In this document: one piece after another, positions 62,165 to 64,000 of the stretch
How positions within the stretch are numbered: position 1 is the stretch's first letter
Layout of the letters: every line of letters starts with the position of its first letter
Assembly (NCBI GenBank): GCA_963728655.1
Contig: CAVSLD010000005.1
Location: forward strand, 269,163-333,162
Origin: Iamia sp963728655
Lineage (GTDB): Bacteria > Actinomycetota > Acidimicrobiia > Acidimicrobiales > Iamiaceae
DNA length: 64,000 bases
Direction of reading: 5' to 3'
Notes under the pieces: generated by a model
What the model was told of the DNA's origin: nothing
Seen by the model: the letters and a program-made list of their open reading frames with translations, nothing else
Database searches by the model: none
Made by a program: the position numbers and the translations under genes

Positions 62165-62296
62165 GCCGGCCCGGGCGGCCGGTCCGGACCGCCGCGGTGC
62201 GGTGGTGGACGGTCCCCGCAGCGTACCGGGAGCGGGTGTCCGGGCGGCCCGGCGTCGGGTGCGCGGTGCACCCCGACGACGGGCGAGACTCGGCCC

Positions 62297-63877
62297 ATGG
62301 CGCCGGAGGGACCCCTCGACGACGACGCGGGCGACGAGCCCCTCGGTCCCACCCTCGCCGCCCTGGTCGCCACCTCGGCGAGGGTGGCCGCATCCTCTGG
62401 GCGGTCGGCCAAGCGCGACGCCCTCGCCGACCTCCTGGCCCGCCTGCCGGTCGAGGAGGTGGCGATCGCAGCCGGGTTCCTCACCGGCGAGCCCCGCCAG
62501 GGACGCATCGGCGTGGGGTGGCGCACCCTCTCGGCGGTGGAGGTGGTGCCGGCCGCGGAGGCGAGCCTCTCCCTGACCGAGGTCGACGCCCTCCTCGACG
62601 ACCTGGCCGCCCTGGAGGGGGCCGGCTCCGGTGGGCGACGGAGGGACCTGCTGGCCGACCTCCTCGGCCGGGCCACCGCCCCCGAGGCCGCGTTCCTCAC
62701 CCGCCTGCTGGGCGGCGAGCTGCGCCAGGGGGCCCTGTCCGGGGTGATGACCGACGCGGTGGCCCGGGCCGCCGGGGTCCCGGTGGCCGCGGTGCGCCGG
62801 GCCGCCATGTTCGGCGGCGACCTGCCGACCGTGGCCGCGCTCACCGTCGGCGGTGGGACCGAGGCCCTCGACGCGATCGGCCTGGAGGTGGGTCGGCCCG
62901 TGCAGCCCATGCTCGCGTCCACCGCGGGCTCGGTCGCCGAGGCGGTCGAGGCGCTGCGCGCCACGGCGGTGGTCGAGTGGAAGCTCGACGGCATCCGCAT
63001 CCAGGTCCACCGGCGGGGCGACGAGGTCCGGGTGTGGACCCGCAACCTGAACGAGATCACCGCCCGGCTCCCCGAGGTCGTGGCCCTCGTGCGGGCGCTG
63101 CCCGCCGCCGACCTGGTGCTCGACGGCGAGGCCCTGGTGGTCGACGAGGCCGAGCGCCCCCTCCTGTTCCAGGACACGGCCAGCCGGGTCTCGGCCGACG
63201 AGGAGCGCGACGTGGCGGTGCGGCCCTGGTTCTTCGACCTGCTCCACGTCGACGGGCGGGACCTGGTCGACAACCCGCTCACCGAGCGGCGCGCCGCCCT
63301 CACCGACCTGGCTCCGGGCCTGCAGGTGCCGGGCGGGGCCGTCGAGGACCCCGAGGCCGGCGCCGAGGTCCTGGAGGCCGCCCTGGCCGCCGGCCACGAG
63401 GGTGTGGTGGTCAAGGACGGGGCCAGCGCCTACCAGGCCGGGCGGCGGGGCAAGGCCTGGCGGAAGGTGAAGCCGGTGCACACCCTCGACCTGGTGGTGC
63501 TGGCGGCCGAGTGGGGCCACGGCCGACGCCGCGGCTGGCTGTCCAACCTGCACCTCGGCGCCCGGGCCGACGACGGCGAGGGCCTGGTGATGGTGGGCAA
63601 GACCTTCAAGGGCCTCACCGACGAGCTGCTCACCTGGCAGACCGAGGCCCTGCTGGGGCTCCGGGAGTCCGAGGAGCCGTGGGGCGGTCCGCGGACCGGC
63701 GTGGTCCACGTCCGCCCCGAGCTGGTGGTCGAGGTCGCCCTCGACGGCGTCCAGCGCTCCACCCGCTACCCCGGCGGCGTCGCCCTCCGCTTCGCCAGGG
63801 TCGTCCGCTACCGGCCGGACAAGTCCGCCGCGGACGCCGACACCCTCACCACGGTCAAGGCCGTGGGCCAGCCCTGA
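62297..63877 (+). CDS. ATP-dependent DNA ligase (LigB-type)
   Basis: A 526-residue single-polypeptide ligase. The N-terminal DNA-binding domain (about 15-190) precedes the nucleotidyltransferase core: motif I (AMP-lysine) VEWKLDGIRIQVHRR, motif III DLVLDGEALVV, motif IV GHEGVVVKDG and motif V KAWRKVKP; the OB-fold C-terminal domain ends near KAVGQP. It resembles mycobacterial LigB/archaeal ligases; the NAD-dependent LigA is presumably elsewhere. A role in repair is likely. It diverges from the ribosomal cluster. The -10-like GAGACT lies 6 nt before ATG. Confidence 0.93.
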   Translation: MAPEGPLDDDAGDEPLGPTLAALVATSARVAASSGRSAKRDALADLLARLPVEEVAIAAGFLTGEPRQGRIGVGWRTLSAVEVVPAAEASLSLTEVDALLDDLAALEGAGSGGRRRDLLADLLGRATAPEAAFLTRLLGGELRQGALSGVMTDAVARAAGVPVAAVRRAAMFGGDLPTVAALTVGGGTEALDAIGLEVGRPVQPMLASTAGSVAEAVEALRATAVVEWKLDGIRIQVHRRGDEVRVWTRNLNEITARLPEVVALVRALPAADLVLDGEALVVDEAERPLLFQDTASRVSADEERDVAVRPWFFDLLHVDGRDLVDNPLTERRAALTDLAPGLQVPGGAVEDPEAGAEVLEAALAAGHEGVVVKDGASAYQAGRRGKAWRKVKPVHTLDLVVLAAEWGHGRRRGWLSNLHLGARADDGEGLVMVGKTFKGLTDELLTWQTEALLGLRESEEPWGGPRTGVVHVRPELVVEVALDGVQRSTRYPGGVALRFARVVRYRPDKSAADADTLTTVKAVGQP

Positions 63878-63883
63878 CGCGGC

Positions 63884-63909
63884 GAGGCCGCCCCCAGGAG
63901 GGCGGCCTC
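63884..63909 (+). terminator. GC-rich hairpin after the DNA ligase gene
   Basis: The arms GAGGCCGCCC and GGGCGGCCTC (10 bp, perfect) flank CCAGGA, 6 bp after the stop. There is no T-run. The last 91 bp of the window (63910-64000) show no recognisable gene. Confidence 0.7.
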
Positions 63910-64000
63910 AGCGCAGAAGGAAGGAGCGGCTTCAGCGGAGGAGGTCGACGTCAGGCCGGAGTCCGGCGCCCCGGCCCCCTCTTCCGTCTGAGGTGGGCCG

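Overview
The window is one very GC-rich stretch (by eye above 70% G+C) of an actinobacterial chromosome. The gene order (groEL-groES / tsaD-rimI-tsaB-tsaE / alr-nnr / acpS-glmS-glmM-rpsI-rplM / rplQ-rpoA-rpsD-rpsK-rpsM-rpmJ-infA / map-adk-secY and the spc and S10 ribosomal clusters), GTG start codons, many apparently leaderless genes, CIRCE-controlled groESL and a paired ArsA locus all fit Actinobacteria. A deep-branching class such as Acidimicrobiia is my best guess from style alone; it is not proven by anything here.

Layout. 1-3.1 kb: the start of an NfeD/ClpP-class membrane protein (minus strand), back to back with two tandem Get3/ArsA-type ATPases. 3.1-12.8 kb: mixed accessory genes: a STAS protein, a lone receiver protein, tRNA-Pro(CGG) followed by a 101-bp tandem repeat made from its own 3' end, two YbjN-like proteins, a MazG-like protein, a NUDIX hydrolase, groEL/groES with two CIRCE operators, a SnoaL-like protein, an RlmG-like methyltransferase and a double-DUF427 protein. 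12.8-15.7 kb: the t6A/N-acetyltransferase operon tsaE-tsaB-rimI-tsaD. 15.8-25.3 kb: a secreted S1-type protease, then a tightly coupled operon nnr-CBS-alr-hydrolase-glycosyltransferase-P1 peptidase (the glycosyltransferase resembles tRNA-queuosine mannosyltransferase), a cupredoxin lipoprotein, a second hydrolase and acpS. 25.4-31.4 kb: an unusually large GlmS, GlmM, S9 and L13. 31.6-41.1 kb: a PBP4 remnant, threonine ammonia-lyase, truA, a DUF4388-like protein, an ECF41 sigma-factor operon with its recognisable promoter, TrkA/TrkH potassium uptake and an SDR. 41.5-61.9 kb: the joined alpha, spc and S10 ribosomal clusters, all on the minus strand and interrupted by a four-gene sugar-type ABC transporter between map and infA. 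62.3-63.9 kb: an ATP-dependent DNA ligase where rpsJ/tuf would usually lie.

Ten genes need one-base (in rplV two-base) corrections to read through: the GYF/YbjN gene, NUDIX, alpha/beta hydrolase, glmS, rplF, rplE, rplX, rpsQ, rpmC and rplV. Because six of them are ribosomal proteins, residual sequencing or assembly indels are the simplest explanation. Coordinates are given for the intended genes.

The most interesting items are the tRNA-derived tandem array, a family of paired TTCTGA...TCAGAA dyads, the enlarged GlmS, the QTMAN-like glycosyltransferase in an alanine-racemase operon, the transporter operon inside the ribosomal superoperon, and the ECF41 regulon module. I did not find a CRISPR array, phage, complete insertion sequence or obvious defence system.
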